The notes beneath the pieces were generated by a model. That model saw only the letters and a list, made by a program, of their open reading frames with translations. It was not told where the DNA came from and made no database searches. Shown here in pieces: positions 51,801 to 61,244 of a stretch of 64,000 nt of DNA (its first letter is position 1; the number at the start of each line of letters is the position of its first letter). The stretch lies in the NCBI GenBank assembly GCA_900548455.1, contig URKQ01000008.1, forward strand, positions 1-64,000, read 5' to 3'. The stretch is from an uncultured Clostridium sp. Lineage in GTDB: Bacteria > Bacillota > Clostridia > Clostridiales > Clostridiaceae. The position numbers were made by a program, and so were the translations under genes.

Positions 51801-52850
51801 TTATACTTTTAATATATCAAAACCTGCACTCTTTTTTAGTCTATTCATTATTGCAGTTCCAATACCCTTTTCTTCAAAAGCTTCACAAAGTATTAAATCT
51901 ACATTTAAAGAATCAAATTCTCTAAGTGTATGGAATAAATTTCTACTTACTTCTTCTAAATTTTCTCTAGATCCAAGATTAAACTTAAAATCACTATTAT
52001 ATTCATTTATTGTCTCGTCTGTAGCCATAATTCCAATTGTTTTTCCTTGCTCTTTATAATTTAATACTATTTCATTGATTTTTTCAACTATTTTATCAAT
52101 TTCTCCATCAATTATCTTAACTGGAGCCTTAGGTGCATAATGTCTATATTTCATCCCAGGAGCTTTAGGTTTAAAATCTTTTGTTGGTTTTTCCATAATG
52201 ACAGGATCAATATAAACCTTATGATCTATCTCTCTTAGCATTTCAAGAGTTATAGCTCCAGGTCTTAAAATGCATATTGGATTAACTGTGCAATCAACAA
52301 TAGTTGATTCAACCCCCACAATACTGCTTTCTCCGCCCAATATACAATCTACCTTACCATCTAAATCTTCAACACAGCTTGTTATATCCGTAGGACTAGG
52401 TCTGCCAGAAATATTTGCAGAAGGTGCTGCAATTGGAACACCTGATAGCTCTATTAGTTCTTTAGCTATTTCATTCTTAGGCATTCTTATACCTATGGTA
52501 GACAAACTTGCACTAGTAACATCAGGAATAATATCGCTTTTCTCAAGTATGATAGTTATTGGTCCTGGCCAAAATTTCTTCATTATATTTTTTGCCACCT
52601 GAGGCACCTTTTTAACATATTTTTCTATAGAACTATTAGCAACATGTACAATAAGCGGATTGTCTTGAGGCCTTCCTTTAGCTATGAAAATTTTCTTAAC
52701 TGCTTCAGCATCAAGAGCATTAGCTCCTAACCCATAAACCGTCTCTGTAGGGAATGCAACAATGCCCCCTTCTTTTATCATTTGTCCAGCTTCCTTTATA
52801 ATATCTTTATCTAAGTTTTCCTCTTTTAACTTTATAACCTTAGTTTTCAT
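51801..52850 (-). CDS. L-threonylcarbamoyladenylate synthase (Sua5 type)
   Basis: Makes threonylcarbamoyl-AMP for t6A tRNA modification. The 349 residues have the YrdC domain (about 1-215; GGIVAFPTETVYGLGANA, KGRPQDNPLIVHV, APSANISGRPSPT) plus the C-terminal Sua5 domain (about 230-349), joined by the APGMKYRHYAPKAPV linker. It works with TsaE and TsaB (17221-18383) and with a TsaD encoded elsewhere. Confidence 0.95.
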   Translation of the reverse strand: MKTKVIKLKEENLDKDIIKEAGQMIKEGGIVAFPTETVYGLGANALDAEAVKKIFIAKGRPQDNPLIVHVANSSIEKYVKKVPQVAKNIMKKFWPGPITIILEKSDIIPDVTSASLSTIGIRMPKNEIAKELIELSGVPIAAPSANISGRPSPTDITSCVEDLDGKVDCILGGESSIVGVESTIVDCTVNPICILRPGAITLEMLREIDHKVYIDPVIMEKPTKDFKPKAPGMKYRHYAPKAPVKIIDGEIDKIVEKINEIVLNYKEQGKTIGIMATDETINEYNSDFKFNLGSRENLEEVSRNLFHTLREFDSLNVDLILCEAFEEKGIGTAIMNRLKKSAGFDILKV

Positions 52851-52909
52851 AATTTCACCTACTTATATTCTTTTATAGTTCTATAGTTCATTATTAAATT
52901 AGTTTATTA

Positions 52910-53656
52910 TTATAAAACATTTATCATTATAAATCCAAAAATTACCCCTAAAATTAGCCACATAGCATTAGTATAACTATTATTAAGTTCATTACTTTCA
53001 GGCAACATTTGTCCAAATGCAACATATAACATAATTCCACTAGCTAAAGCAATGCTTATACCTAAAAACATGGCGGAAATATTATTAATTATCATACCTA
53101 TCCATGCTCCAATTACTGTTGGGAAAGCAACCAAAAAACTATACCATAAAATTTTAAATTTCTTTTTTCCTGCTGCTATAAGAGGAGATGTCATTGCAAT
53201 TCCTTCTGGAATGTCATGAATTGAAATTAAAATACTCATTTTAACGCCTAACCCTGACCCCCTTATAAAACCAAATCCCATGATAATTCCCTCAGGAAAG
53301 TTGTGCATCATAAGACCTAGTCCCATTAAAATAGCAACTTTTGTATGATTAATTTTACTTGGATGTAAATCGCTACTTTCATTAGCTTTTTTAATTAAAC
53401 AATCAATTAAATATATTATAAGTATCCCTGCTATTATAATTATAAGACTTTTTATAAAGCCTATTTTTTCAATTGATTCTGGAATAAGTTCTAGAAATAT
53501 TATTGAAATAATAATTCCTGTAGATACCGCCAATAATGTTCCTAATAATTTGTCTGTTGGATTTTTTATAGATACACCTATCAAAGCACCTACCATAGTT
53601 CCTATTAATGAAACTATCGCTGAAAATAAACCAATAAAGAATATTGTATTACTCAT
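52910..53656 (-). CDS. ZIP-family metal transporter
   Basis: Probable divalent metal (zinc or similar) importer in the cytoplasmic membrane, 248 residues with about eight helices. Metal-site motifs HNFPEGI (about 117-123) and SIHDIPEGIAM (about 144-154) are both present, as in the GufA/ZupT-like ZIP branch. A histidine-poor cytoplasmic loop lies about 90-105. Substrate specificity is not readable. Confidence 0.9.
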   Translation of the reverse strand: MSNTIFFIGLFSAIVSLIGTMVGALIGVSIKNPTDKLLGTLLAVSTGIIISIIFLELIPESIEKIGFIKSLIIIIAGILIIYLIDCLIKKANESSDLHPSKINHTKVAILMGLGLMMHNFPEGIIMGFGFIRGSGLGVKMSILISIHDIPEGIAMTSPLIAAGKKKFKILWYSFLVAFPTVIGAWIGMIINNISAMFLGISIALASGIMLYVAFGQMLPESNELNNSYTNAMWLILGVIFGFIMINVL

Positions 53657-53692
53657 AATTCCTCCATAAATATTTTTATACTATGAATATAT

Positions 53693-54286
53693 TTATGAAG
53701 TCTTTGATTTATTCGATTTTCTATATTCTTTTATATGTTGTATTGAATTTTCAGTATAAACTGCATTCATACAGTATTTAAATAATGTATCTAATAGAAG
53801 ATACTTTTTAGCTCCACCTCTCCTAACTAGAAAATAATAATACTCTCCTTCGTTAGGCATTTTTACTTTATTATAATAATGTTCTACATCTTTAAATTTA
53901 TCTAATACCTTTTTAGTAACAATCCTTAGTCTCTTATTCCTAAACTTTGACTTTGTAATTATTAAGATATCAAAATTTTTTTCCTCTGGTATAGTATGAA
54001 TTATTGCAACTTTGCTACACAAAATTCTATATTTAATTCTTCCACCTGCTATAGCTACAGTTAATTTATCTTCATTAACATGAAATTTTAAATATTCTTC
54101 ATTATATCTAATTAAAACTGCCATTAAAATTAATATTTCTATAATACAAAGATATATTATAAAAAATAAATCAAATCGTTTTGAAATCCATAAAACCACA
54201 GGCAATAATAGAAAAATAAAGCCCATGAACAGCATGAACCTCTTATAAGATTTTCTCTGTTTCTTTAGGACTTTATATATATCCAT
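53693..54286 (-). CDS. conserved-looking membrane protein of unknown function
   Basis: Not recognised. The 197 residues have two adjacent N-terminal hydrophobic segments (about 17-36 and 40-60) with a basic N-terminus, followed by a cytosolic domain of about 130 residues rich in beta-type sequence and basic residues (LKFHVNEDKLTVAIAGGRIKYR ...). Its shape resembles bacterial PH-like membrane proteins, but that is only a resemblance. It lies between prfA and the ZIP gene in the same direction. Confidence 0.7.
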   Translation of the reverse strand: MDIYKVLKKQRKSYKRFMLFMGFIFLLLPVVLWISKRFDLFFIIYLCIIEILILMAVLIRYNEEYLKFHVNEDKLTVAIAGGRIKYRILCSKVAIIHTIPEEKNFDILIITKSKFRNKRLRIVTKKVLDKFKDVEHYYNKVKMPNEGEYYYFLVRRGGAKKYLLLDTLFKYCMNAVYTENSIQHIKEYRKSNKSKTS

Positions 54287-54316
54287 CCTCTTACTCCTCC
54301 ACTAATAACTTATATC

Positions 54317-55393
54317 TTAAAAACCATTTCCCATAGCTTTCATTTTTTCTGCTTGATCTGCAGTAATTAGTGCATCTAACATTTCATCTAAATCTCCATC
54401 TAAGAATGAATCTAATTTATAAAGAGTCAATCCTATTCTGTGATCAGAAACTCTTCCTTGAGGATAATTGTATGTTCTTATTCTTTCACTTCTATCTCCA
54501 GTTCCAACTTGGCTCTTTCTATCATCTGCAATAGTCTTAGCCCTTTCTGCTTCTGCCATTTCATATAATCTAGCTCTTAAAATTTTCAAAGCCTTTTCTT
54601 TATTTTTTAATTGAGACTTCTCATCTTGACAAGAAACAACTAACCCTGTTGGTAAATGTGTCATTCTTACAGCAGAGTCAGTAGTATTAACGCACTGACC
54701 ACCATTTCCTGAAGCTCTAAATACATCTACTTTTATGTCATTCATATTTATATCTATATCAACGTCTTCAACTTCTGGAAGTACTGCAACAGTAGCTGTA
54801 GATGTATGAATTCTACCACTTGACTCAGTATCCGGAACTCTTTGTACTCTGTGAACTCCACTTTCATATTTTAATTTACTATAAGTTTTATCACCCTTTA
54901 TAGCAAATACAACTTCCTTAAATCCACCAATGTCTGTTTCATTAGCACTCATAACTTCTATTTTCCATCTGTTTCTTTCAGCATATCTTGTGTACATTCT
55001 AAATAAATTTGCTGCAAATAGAGCTGCTTCATCTCCCCCAGCTCCTCCTCTAATTTCAATGAACACGTTCTTGTCATCATTTGGATCTTTCGGTAAAAGT
55101 AATATTCTCATTTCTTCTTTTACTTTGTCAATTTCCTCAGTTAAAGATTTAATGTCTTCTTGAATCATTTCTCTCATTTCTCTGTCTGATTCTTCATTTA
55201 ACATTTCCTTGTTATCTGCTAAGGCTATTTCAGCTTCCTTATACTCTCTATACTTTGTTACTATGGTTTCAAGTTCTGCATGTTCTTTGCAAAGCTTTTG
55301 CCATTCTTTTTGATTTGCCATAATACTTGGGTCACTTATCTTATTAGACAATTCGTCATATTTATTTTCCAAAAATCCTAATTTTTCTAACAT
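54317..55393 (-). CDS. prfA: peptide chain release factor 1
   Basis: Recognises UAG and UAA stop codons. The 358 residues contain the GGQ motif ASGNGGQCVNTTDSAVR (about 228-244), the stop-recognition tripeptide P-x-T in VQRVPDTES, and the RIRTYNYPQGRVSDHRIG C-terminal motif. Start chosen at MLEKLGFLENKY (55393), the usual RF1 start; the in-frame TTG at 55423 adds ten residues. Confidence 0.96.
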   Translation of the reverse strand: MLEKLGFLENKYDELSNKISDPSIMANQKEWQKLCKEHAELETIVTKYREYKEAEIALADNKEMLNEESDREMREMIQEDIKSLTEEIDKVKEEMRILLLPKDPNDDKNVFIEIRGGAGGDEAALFAANLFRMYTRYAERNRWKIEVMSANETDIGGFKEVVFAIKGDKTYSKLKYESGVHRVQRVPDTESSGRIHTSTATVAVLPEVEDVDIDINMNDIKVDVFRASGNGGQCVNTTDSAVRMTHLPTGLVVSCQDEKSQLKNKEKALKILRARLYEMAEAERAKTIADDRKSQVGTGDRSERIRTYNYPQGRVSDHRIGLTLYKLDSFLDGDLDEMLDALITADQAEKMKAMGNGF

Positions 55394-55467
55394 ATCTATA
55401 ACACTCTCCGTAATTTTAGTCAAAAATCAATTTTTTACATCATTCCATTATATCATAAAAATAGTTT

Positions 55468-56319
55468 TCATGGCAATCTGCCTATTACTACTCTCGGATT
55501 ATCACTCAAATCTCTTAAGCAATAAACATCAATAAAACCATTAGAATTCATAATTTCAATTACTGCATCTTCTTGATTATGCCCTATTTCAAAACATAAA
55601 TATCCTTGTTCTTTTAATATTTTCTTGCTTTCACATGAGATTTTTCTATAAAATTCGAGTCCATCTATACCACCACTCAATGCTAAATGTGGCTCATAAT
55701 CTCTAACATCTTCCATTAATGTAGGTATAATATTTTCTTCAATATACGGCGGATTAGAAATTATCATCTGAAATTTCAACTTTTGTTTTATTGCTTCATG
55801 AAAAAGATCACTCTTTTTCACCTTAACTCTATTATTTAATTTCATATCTTTTACATTTATTTCTGTCGTAGCTATGGCCTCATCACTTATATCAAAAGAC
55901 CATACATTAGTATCCTTTACAAACATGGCAACTGATATACCTATAGCACCACTTCCACAACACATATCACACACATTTATATACTTTTTTTTATTTATTA
56001 TTTCTATACATTCTTCTACTAATATTTCTGTATCTGGTCTCGGTATTAGCACTCCTTCTCTAACATAAAAGTCTAAGCCCATAAATTCAACTTTATTTAG
56101 AATGTATGCCATGGGTCTTTTTTTCTTTCTCTCATCAATTAAAGAAAAAAATTTCTCTTCAACTTCTTTTGAAATCTCCTTATTCCGGTTCATCATTAAA
56201 TATAGTTTTGACTCATTCAAAACATGACTTAATAAAAGCTGTGCATCTAGTTGATATGTTTCAATATTCTCAGACTTTAACTTATCATATCCTTTAATTA
56301 AAGCGCTATTAATATCCAT
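55468..56319 (-). CDS. prmC: release factor glutamine methyltransferase PrmC
   Basis: Methylates the glutamine of the GGQ motif in RF1 and RF2, both encoded in this window. The 283 residues include the SAM motif CDMCCGSGAIGISVA (about 114-128) and the substrate motif IISNPPYIEEN (about 181-191). It is directly upstream of prfA, a widely conserved pair. Confidence 0.95.
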   Translation of the reverse strand: MDINSALIKGYDKLKSENIETYQLDAQLLLSHVLNESKLYLMMNRNKEISKEVEEKFFSLIDERKKKRPMAYILNKVEFMGLDFYVREGVLIPRPDTEILVEECIEIINKKKYINVCDMCCGSGAIGISVAMFVKDTNVWSFDISDEAIATTEINVKDMKLNNRVKVKKSDLFHEAIKQKLKFQMIISNPPYIEENIIPTLMEDVRDYEPHLALSGGIDGLEFYRKISCESKKILKEQGYLCFEIGHNQEDAVIEIMNSNGFIDVYCLRDLSDNPRVVIGRLP

Positions 56320-56351
56320 ATATCCTCCTATGTTTGTTTTATTTATTTGTT

Positions 56352-57257
56352 CTATTCAATTCCTTCTGCAGTTTTCAACGCAACTATAGCTACCTCTAAC
56401 ATTGATTCATCTGGTTCCTTCGTAGTTATATTTTGCAACAACAATCCTGGCCATGCAATAATTTTAGCTATCTTACTGTCACTTTTACCCAGCCACCTTA
56501 TAACTTCATAGGTAACACCAGAAACAAGTGGTAACAATAATACTCTAGAAAGTATTCTTTGCCATACAGACTGCCATCCTGTAAAGGAAAAAATTATAAT
56601 ACTTATCACCATAACTAAAAATAAAAAGTTAGTGCCACATCTTGGATGAAATCTAACATATTTTTTTGCATTAACAGGAGTTAATTCCTCTCCATTCTCA
56701 TAACAGAAAATGGTCTTATGCTCAGCTCCATGGTATTGATATAATCTATTTATATCTTCTAACTTTCCTATAAAGAAAACATATGATAAAAATATAATAA
56801 CTCTTATTATACCTTCCATAATATTTAATACTATTACATTAGAAGTAATGAATTTTTTCACAGCACTAGCTAAAAGCGTTGGCAATATAAAAAACAAGGC
56901 TACTGAAAGTACTAAAGATAAGACAAGGGATATCCCCATTAAAATATTATTAGCCTTATCTTTAAATGTATTTTGAAACCATTTATCAAACTTTGATTCT
57001 TCTTCATCCTCGTCTTCAAAAAATGAAGCTGAGTATTCTATGCTCTTTATACCAATTATCAAGGATTCAATTAATGATACGAATCCCCTTATAATAGGTA
57101 AGCCAAAGAATTTATTTTTTTTAGTTAAACTTGTACTTTCTTCCATCTTTACATCTATAGATCCATCTGTCAATCGTACAGCTGTGGCAATTCCCTTTAA
57201 GCCCCTCATCATGACCCCTTCTATTACAGCTTGACCTCCTACCGTTGTTTTCTTCAT
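56352..57257 (-). CDS. DUF1385 membrane protein (YqhQ-like)
   Basis: Predicted membrane protein of 301 residues, function unknown. Family marks include VGGQAVIEGVMMRG at the N-terminus, YQYHGAEHKTIFCYENGEELT (about 176-196) and RFHPRCGTNFLFLVM (about 205-219), with histidines and a cysteine that might bind a metal. Five or so membrane helices. It precedes prmC-prfA, a common gene order in Firmicutes. Confidence 0.9.
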   Translation of the reverse strand: MKKTTVGGQAVIEGVMMRGLKGIATAVRLTDGSIDVKMEESTSLTKKNKFFGLPIIRGFVSLIESLIIGIKSIEYSASFFEDEDEEESKFDKWFQNTFKDKANNILMGISLVLSLVLSVALFFILPTLLASAVKKFITSNVIVLNIMEGIIRVIIFLSYVFFIGKLEDINRLYQYHGAEHKTIFCYENGEELTPVNAKKYVRFHPRCGTNFLFLVMVISIIIFSFTGWQSVWQRILSRVLLLPLVSGVTYEVIRWLGKSDSKIAKIIAWPGLLLQNITTKEPDESMLEVAIVALKTAEGIE

Positions 57258-57275
57258 TAACTACACCACATTTCT

Positions 57276-57866
57276 TTATTTTTTATTTTCCTTATATTCA
57301 AAATAACATTGAGCACACAAAGATTCATACTCTACATTATCTTCTTGGTCTATGGCAACTTGGTTCCCTTCAAATACAAATTTGCCATTAATTTTTCTTC
57401 CATTAACAATTGCTTTTTTCCCACATTTACAAATAGTTTTTAACTCCTCTAAACTATGTGCTATTAATAAAAGTCTCTCACTTCCTTCAAATCCTTCCAT
57501 CTGGAAATCAGTTCTAAGTCCATAACAAATTACTGGTATATTCATTTTAACTGCTATACTAAACATTTGATCTATTTGTTCTTTAGTGAAAAACTGTGCT
57601 TCATCTGCTAAAATGCAATGAATTTTTCCTTTGGAACTAATATACTTTTCTATAGCCTCATAAATATTTTCACCTTTATCAAAACACATATCTACTTCTT
57701 TTGTTACTCCAAGCCTAGATACTACTTTATTTCCTCCCTTTGTATCTGTCTTAGGTTTTATTATAACAACACTCATTCCTCTTTCTTCATAATTAAATGC
57801 CACCTGAAGAAGGTTAGTTGATTTTCCACAGTTCATTGCACCGTATCTAAAATATAATTTGCTCAT
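57276..57866 (-). CDS. tdk: thymidine kinase, type II
   Basis: Phosphorylates thymidine to dTMP for salvage. The 196 residues have P-loop GAMNCGKSTNLLQVA (about 9-23), ILADEAQFFTKEQI (about 89-102), and a zinc site formed by CKCGKKA and CAQCYFE (two Cys pairs). Normal length for the type II family. Confidence 0.96.
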   Translation of the reverse strand: MSKLYFRYGAMNCGKSTNLLQVAFNYEERGMSVVIIKPKTDTKGGNKVVSRLGVTKEVDMCFDKGENIYEAIEKYISSKGKIHCILADEAQFFTKEQIDQMFSIAVKMNIPVICYGLRTDFQMEGFEGSERLLLIAHSLEELKTICKCGKKAIVNGRKINGKFVFEGNQVAIDQEDNVEYESLCAQCYFEYKENKK

Positions 57867-57994
57867 GACAATTTTCCTCCAAAGTCTAATATATATGTTA
57901 TAACTAATATTCTACATTATTATTTTATTAAAAAAGTCATTATTAATCAAATGAACATTCCATATACTACTATTGAATATTTGCTCCAGTCTCC

Positions 57995-58023
57995 TTGACC
58001 ACGTTTTATTACTATGCTATAAT
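57995..58023 (+). promoter_or_regulatory. sigma-A promoter of rpmE
   Basis: TTGACC (57995-58000), 17-base spacer, TATAAT (58018-58023), about 50 bases before the rpmE start. It lies within the 209-base gap between divergent tdk and rpmE. Confidence 0.75.
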
Positions 58024-58075
58024 CAAGTAGTTGATAATACGGGTATATATGTAATATCGAAAGAGGTGAAAAAGA

Positions 58076-58285
58076 ATGCAAGAAGGAATACATCCAAATT
58101 ATAACAGTGAAGCTGTAGTTAAGTGTGCATGTGGTAACACTTTCACAACTGGTTCTGTTAAAGATGAATTAAAAGTTGATATTTGTTCTAAATGTCATCC
58201 ATTCTTTACTGGAAAGCAAAAGAATGTAGACGTAGGCGGAAGAGTTGACAAGTTCATGAAAAAATTCAACCTTAAGAGCGAATAA
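58076..58285 (+). CDS. rpmE: ribosomal protein L31 (zinc-binding form)
   Basis: Large-subunit protein L31, 69 residues, at the interface with the small subunit. Zinc-ribbon cysteines are present (KCACGNTF and DICSKCHPF), so this is the C+ form. Start behind AGAGGTG. It is encoded on the opposite strand from rho, tdk and the other genes around it, with its own promoter and terminator. Confidence 0.97.
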   Translation: MQEGIHPNYNSEAVVKCACGNTFTTGSVKDELKVDICSKCHPFFTGKQKNVDVGGRVDKFMKKFNLKSE

Positions 58286-58301
58286 CATATATATTCTTGG
58301 T

Positions 58302-58333
58302 GATAAGAGAAGGGAATCCTTCTCTTATTTTTT
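58302..58333 (+). terminator. terminator of rpmE
   Basis: ATAAGAGAAGG / CCTTCTCTTAT hairpin followed by a run of Ts on the plus strand, 17 bases after the stop. Confidence 0.9.
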
Positions 58334-58351
58334 TATATAAAATTTATTTAC

Positions 58352-58385
58352 AAAAAAAATAGCAACTAAATTATAGTTGCTATTT
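58352..58385 (-). terminator. terminator of rho
   Basis: Minus-strand AAATAGCAACTA / TAGTTGCTATTT followed by Ts, 12 bases after the rho stop. It is convergent with the rpmE terminator. Confidence 0.87.
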
Positions 58386-58396
58386 TACAGTAAAGC

Positions 58397-59923
58397 TTAC
58401 TTTACTATATCTGGATTCTTTGAAACAATATCAAAAAACTCCTCATTATTTTGAGTTTTTGACAATATACCTAACAATTTTTCAGTTATACCTTGAGCAT
58501 TGCCTGCATTATGCATAAATTTTCTTATGTTATAGCTCACTTCTAATTGAGTCTTAGTAAGCAATAAGTCCTCTCTACGTGTTCCAGACTTGTAAATATC
58601 TATAGCTGGGAATATTCTTCTCTCTTGAAGTTGTCTATCAAGATGTACTTCCATATTTCCAGTACCCTTAAATTCTTCAAAAATCATTTCGTCCATTCTA
58701 CTTCCAGTTTCAACTAGTGCAGTAGCAAGTATTGTTAAGCTTCCTCCCTCTTCTACATTTCTAGCAGCACCAAAGAATTTTTTAGGCATAAGCAATGCAC
58801 CTGTATCTAATCCACCTGATAGCGTTCTGCCTGTTCTTGTTATAGTTAAATTATACGCCCTTGCTAACCTTGTTAAACTATCAAGCAAAATAACAACATC
58901 TTGACCTTGTTCAACCATTCTTTTAGCTCTTTCTAATACCATAGAAGCTACTTTTGTATGATGTTCTGGTTCTTCATCGAATGTTGAATATATTACATCT
59001 CCACTAATTGATCTTTGCATATCTGTTACTTCTTCTGGTCTTTCATCTATTAAAAGTACAAGCACTTTAACTTCTGGATGATTATCAGCTAAGCTATGAG
59101 CTATTTTCTTTAATATTGATGTTTTACCTGCTTTTGGAGGAGCAACTATTATTCCACGTTGACCTTTTCCTATTGGTGATACAATGTCCATTATTCTAGT
59201 TGATAAATCTTTAGAATTCTCAACTTCAAGTTTTAATCTTTCAGTAGGATATATAGGTGTTAACTTCTCAAAAGGAGCTCTATTTACAGCTCTTTCTGGA
59301 TTTTCACCATTAATCTTTAAAACCTGAAGAAGTGCCTTATATTTTTCTCCTTCTTTAGACATTCTAACTTTTCCTTCAACTTCGTCTCCATTTTTCAAAT
59401 TAAATCTTCTTACCTGAGAAATAGATACATAAATATCTTCATTACTACTGATATAGTTGTTCATTCTCAAAAGTCCAAAGTTTGCATTATCACTTAATTC
59501 AAATATTCCCTTAGCAGTTTCTGATTCACTTATAAGTGTTTTTAATCGTTCTCTCTTATCTTCTAAATTATCATTTTTAATTTCTTCCATAGTTTCTCTA
59601 CTTTCTTCAGATGTTTCATTAAATAACTCTTCGTTACAATCAGATTCATCTTTATTTATACTTCCACAATCTTTTTCCACTTCATGTTTAGCAATTTTTT
59701 CTCTTAATATTATTCCATCTTTTTTAATTTGTGCACCATAAAAATCGCCCTGTTCCTCTTTTATATTCATTTCACTATTTTCTTCATTCTTAGATAATAA
59801 TTCCCTTTGAATTGCATCAATTAATTCTAATTTTTTCAATGTCCTAAAATTCTTAATTTGCATTTCCTTTGCAATAACCTTTAATTCAATAACACTCTTA
59901 TTATTCAAATCATCATTATTCAA
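58397..59923 (-). CDS. rho: transcription termination factor Rho
   Basis: Hexameric RNA-dependent ATPase. The 508 residues are longer than the about 420 of E. coli Rho: after a Rho_N domain (about 1-45, ELKVIAKEMQIKNFRTLKKLELIDAI) there is a highly acidic insertion (about 45-140). The RNA-binding cold-shock-like domain follows (about 145-215), then Walker A APPKAGKTSILKKIA (about 264-278), Walker B VVILLDSLTRLARAYN, and the Q-loop/R-loop region RTLSGGLDTGAL. Bicyclomycin-site residues were not checked. Confidence 0.96.
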   Translation of the reverse strand: MNNDDLNNKSVIELKVIAKEMQIKNFRTLKKLELIDAIQRELLSKNEENSEMNIKEEQGDFYGAQIKKDGIILREKIAKHEVEKDCGSINKDESDCNEELFNETSEESRETMEEIKNDNLEDKRERLKTLISESETAKGIFELSDNANFGLLRMNNYISSNEDIYVSISQVRRFNLKNGDEVEGKVRMSKEGEKYKALLQVLKINGENPERAVNRAPFEKLTPIYPTERLKLEVENSKDLSTRIMDIVSPIGKGQRGIIVAPPKAGKTSILKKIAHSLADNHPEVKVLVLLIDERPEEVTDMQRSISGDVIYSTFDEEPEHHTKVASMVLERAKRMVEQGQDVVILLDSLTRLARAYNLTITRTGRTLSGGLDTGALLMPKKFFGAARNVEEGGSLTILATALVETGSRMDEMIFEEFKGTGNMEVHLDRQLQERRIFPAIDIYKSGTRREDLLLTKTQLEVSYNIRKFMHNAGNAQGITEKLLGILSKTQNNEEFFDIVSKNPDIVK

Positions 59924-60234
59924 AGGATCACCTCCTAAATTAAATATATTTTATCTAAGGCAACAAAAATAGAGTATAAATATAAAAATATTTGTGGATT
60001 AATTGTGATTTGTATAAAAATGTGTGATAATCGTGTGAGAATAAAATGATGTTGTATAAAACATGAAACAATATTAAACATTCATTCAAATTACAACATT
60101 TAATATTGATAACTGAATTGTTTTTATTATAGTCCATCTACATTTTCTATAATAAGTATACACTAAAAATATAAAAAATCTATAATGCTGGTGGAAAATG
60201 TTTAACTTTCTATAATACGCATCAAATATGTTAA
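59924..60234. other. 311-bp intergenic region: rho leader and 3' flank of the sigma-54 activator
   Basis: AT-rich. On the minus strand a TATAAT (plus 60126-60131) without a good -35 box could serve rho, giving a leader of about 200 bases, of the kind in which rho is often autoregulated. An overlapping minus-strand frame (59955-60137) has no ribosome site and looks random. No clear terminator for the upstream activator gene is seen. Confidence 0.45.
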
Positions 60235-61176
60235 TTATATTTTTGCATTTTTTACCATATTTGTCAAGCTATATTTTTTAATTTTATATTGTAAAGTTTG
60301 CCTTGGTATTTTTAATAATTCACTTGCTTTACTTACATTGTAATTACATATTAATAACGCCTCTCTTATATATCTTTGCTCAGCCTCTTCAATCTTCTTC
60401 TTAAGAGATGTATCTTTCTCATCCATTTCTACATCTAAGTCTTTTACTTGTAGAATTCCCTCTCTTTTTATATTTATAGCACATTCAATAATATGCTCTA
60501 ATTCTCTAATATTACCATCATACTCCCTTTTAATAAGGATATTTATTGCATCTTCACTAATTCCAGTTATATTAGCATCTGTTTTTTTATTATATTTTAA
60601 AATAAAGTTTTTTACTAACAAAGGAATATCTTCTCTTCTTTCATCTATCTTGGGTATATTTATTCTTATTACATTTAATCTATAGTACAAGTCTCGCCTT
60701 AGTCTATTGCTTTTAATCAAGAAACTTGGTTTTTCATTTACAGATGTTATAATTCTTGCTCTATTAGTTCTTGTAACATTCTCTCCGATTCTTCTATATT
60801 TACCATCCTGTAAAACTCTTAATAATTTCCCTTGGAAATCCAAATTCATAGAATTAAGCTCATCTAGATATAATGTTCCCGTACCAGCAAGTTCAAACAA
60901 TCCCTTTGATTCTACAGCACCTGTATAAGCACCTTTACATACCCCAAAAAAAATACTTTCAAGTAAATTTTCAGGTATGGCAGCGCAATTCTGCGCAATA
61001 AAAGGCTCTCTACTTCTCATAGAACTGCTATGAATAGCCTGCACAATTAATTCTTTACCTGTTCCCGTTTCCCCGTATACAAACACAGGTGACATTGAAT
61101 TACATACTTTTTTACTAAAGTTTACAACATCCTTAATTTTATCACTTTCCCCAATAATATCATCAAAGCTATACAT
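60235..61176 (-). CDS. sigma-54-dependent activator without N-terminal sensor domain
   Basis: Bacterial enhancer-binding protein of 313 residues made of only the AAA+ domain and a Fis-type helix-turn-helix. Walker A GETGTGKE (35-42), the sigma-54 contact loop GAYTGA (82-87), Walker B LYLDELNSM (about 102-110), arginine fingers in the RLRRDLYYRLNV region, and the HTH NVSKASELLKIPRQTLQYKIKKY (about 283-305) are intact. No receiver, PAS or GAF domain is present: translation starts seven residues before the AAA+ domain, behind a good GGGGG site, so it is not simply truncated. The target promoter and control are unknown. Confidence 0.88.
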   Translation of the reverse strand: MYSFDDIIGESDKIKDVVNFSKKVCNSMSPVFVYGETGTGKELIVQAIHSSSMRSREPFIAQNCAAIPENLLESIFFGVCKGAYTGAVESKGLFELAGTGTLYLDELNSMNLDFQGKLLRVLQDGKYRRIGENVTRTNRARIITSVNEKPSFLIKSNRLRRDLYYRLNVIRINIPKIDERREDIPLLVKNFILKYNKKTDANITGISEDAINILIKREYDGNIRELEHIIECAINIKREGILQVKDLDVEMDEKDTSLKKKIEEAEQRYIREALLICNYNVSKASELLKIPRQTLQYKIKKYSLTNMVKNAKI

Positions 61177-61244
61177 AAATATCCCCCTATAACTTAAAAT
61201 TAAAGCTATACCAATCTTAAGGTATAGCCTTATTTCTATATGGA

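Noticed and set aside
59955..60137. 60-codon frame in the rho leader
   Set aside because: Low complexity, no ribosome site, in an AT-rich leader; composition is that of translated non-coding AT-rich DNA.
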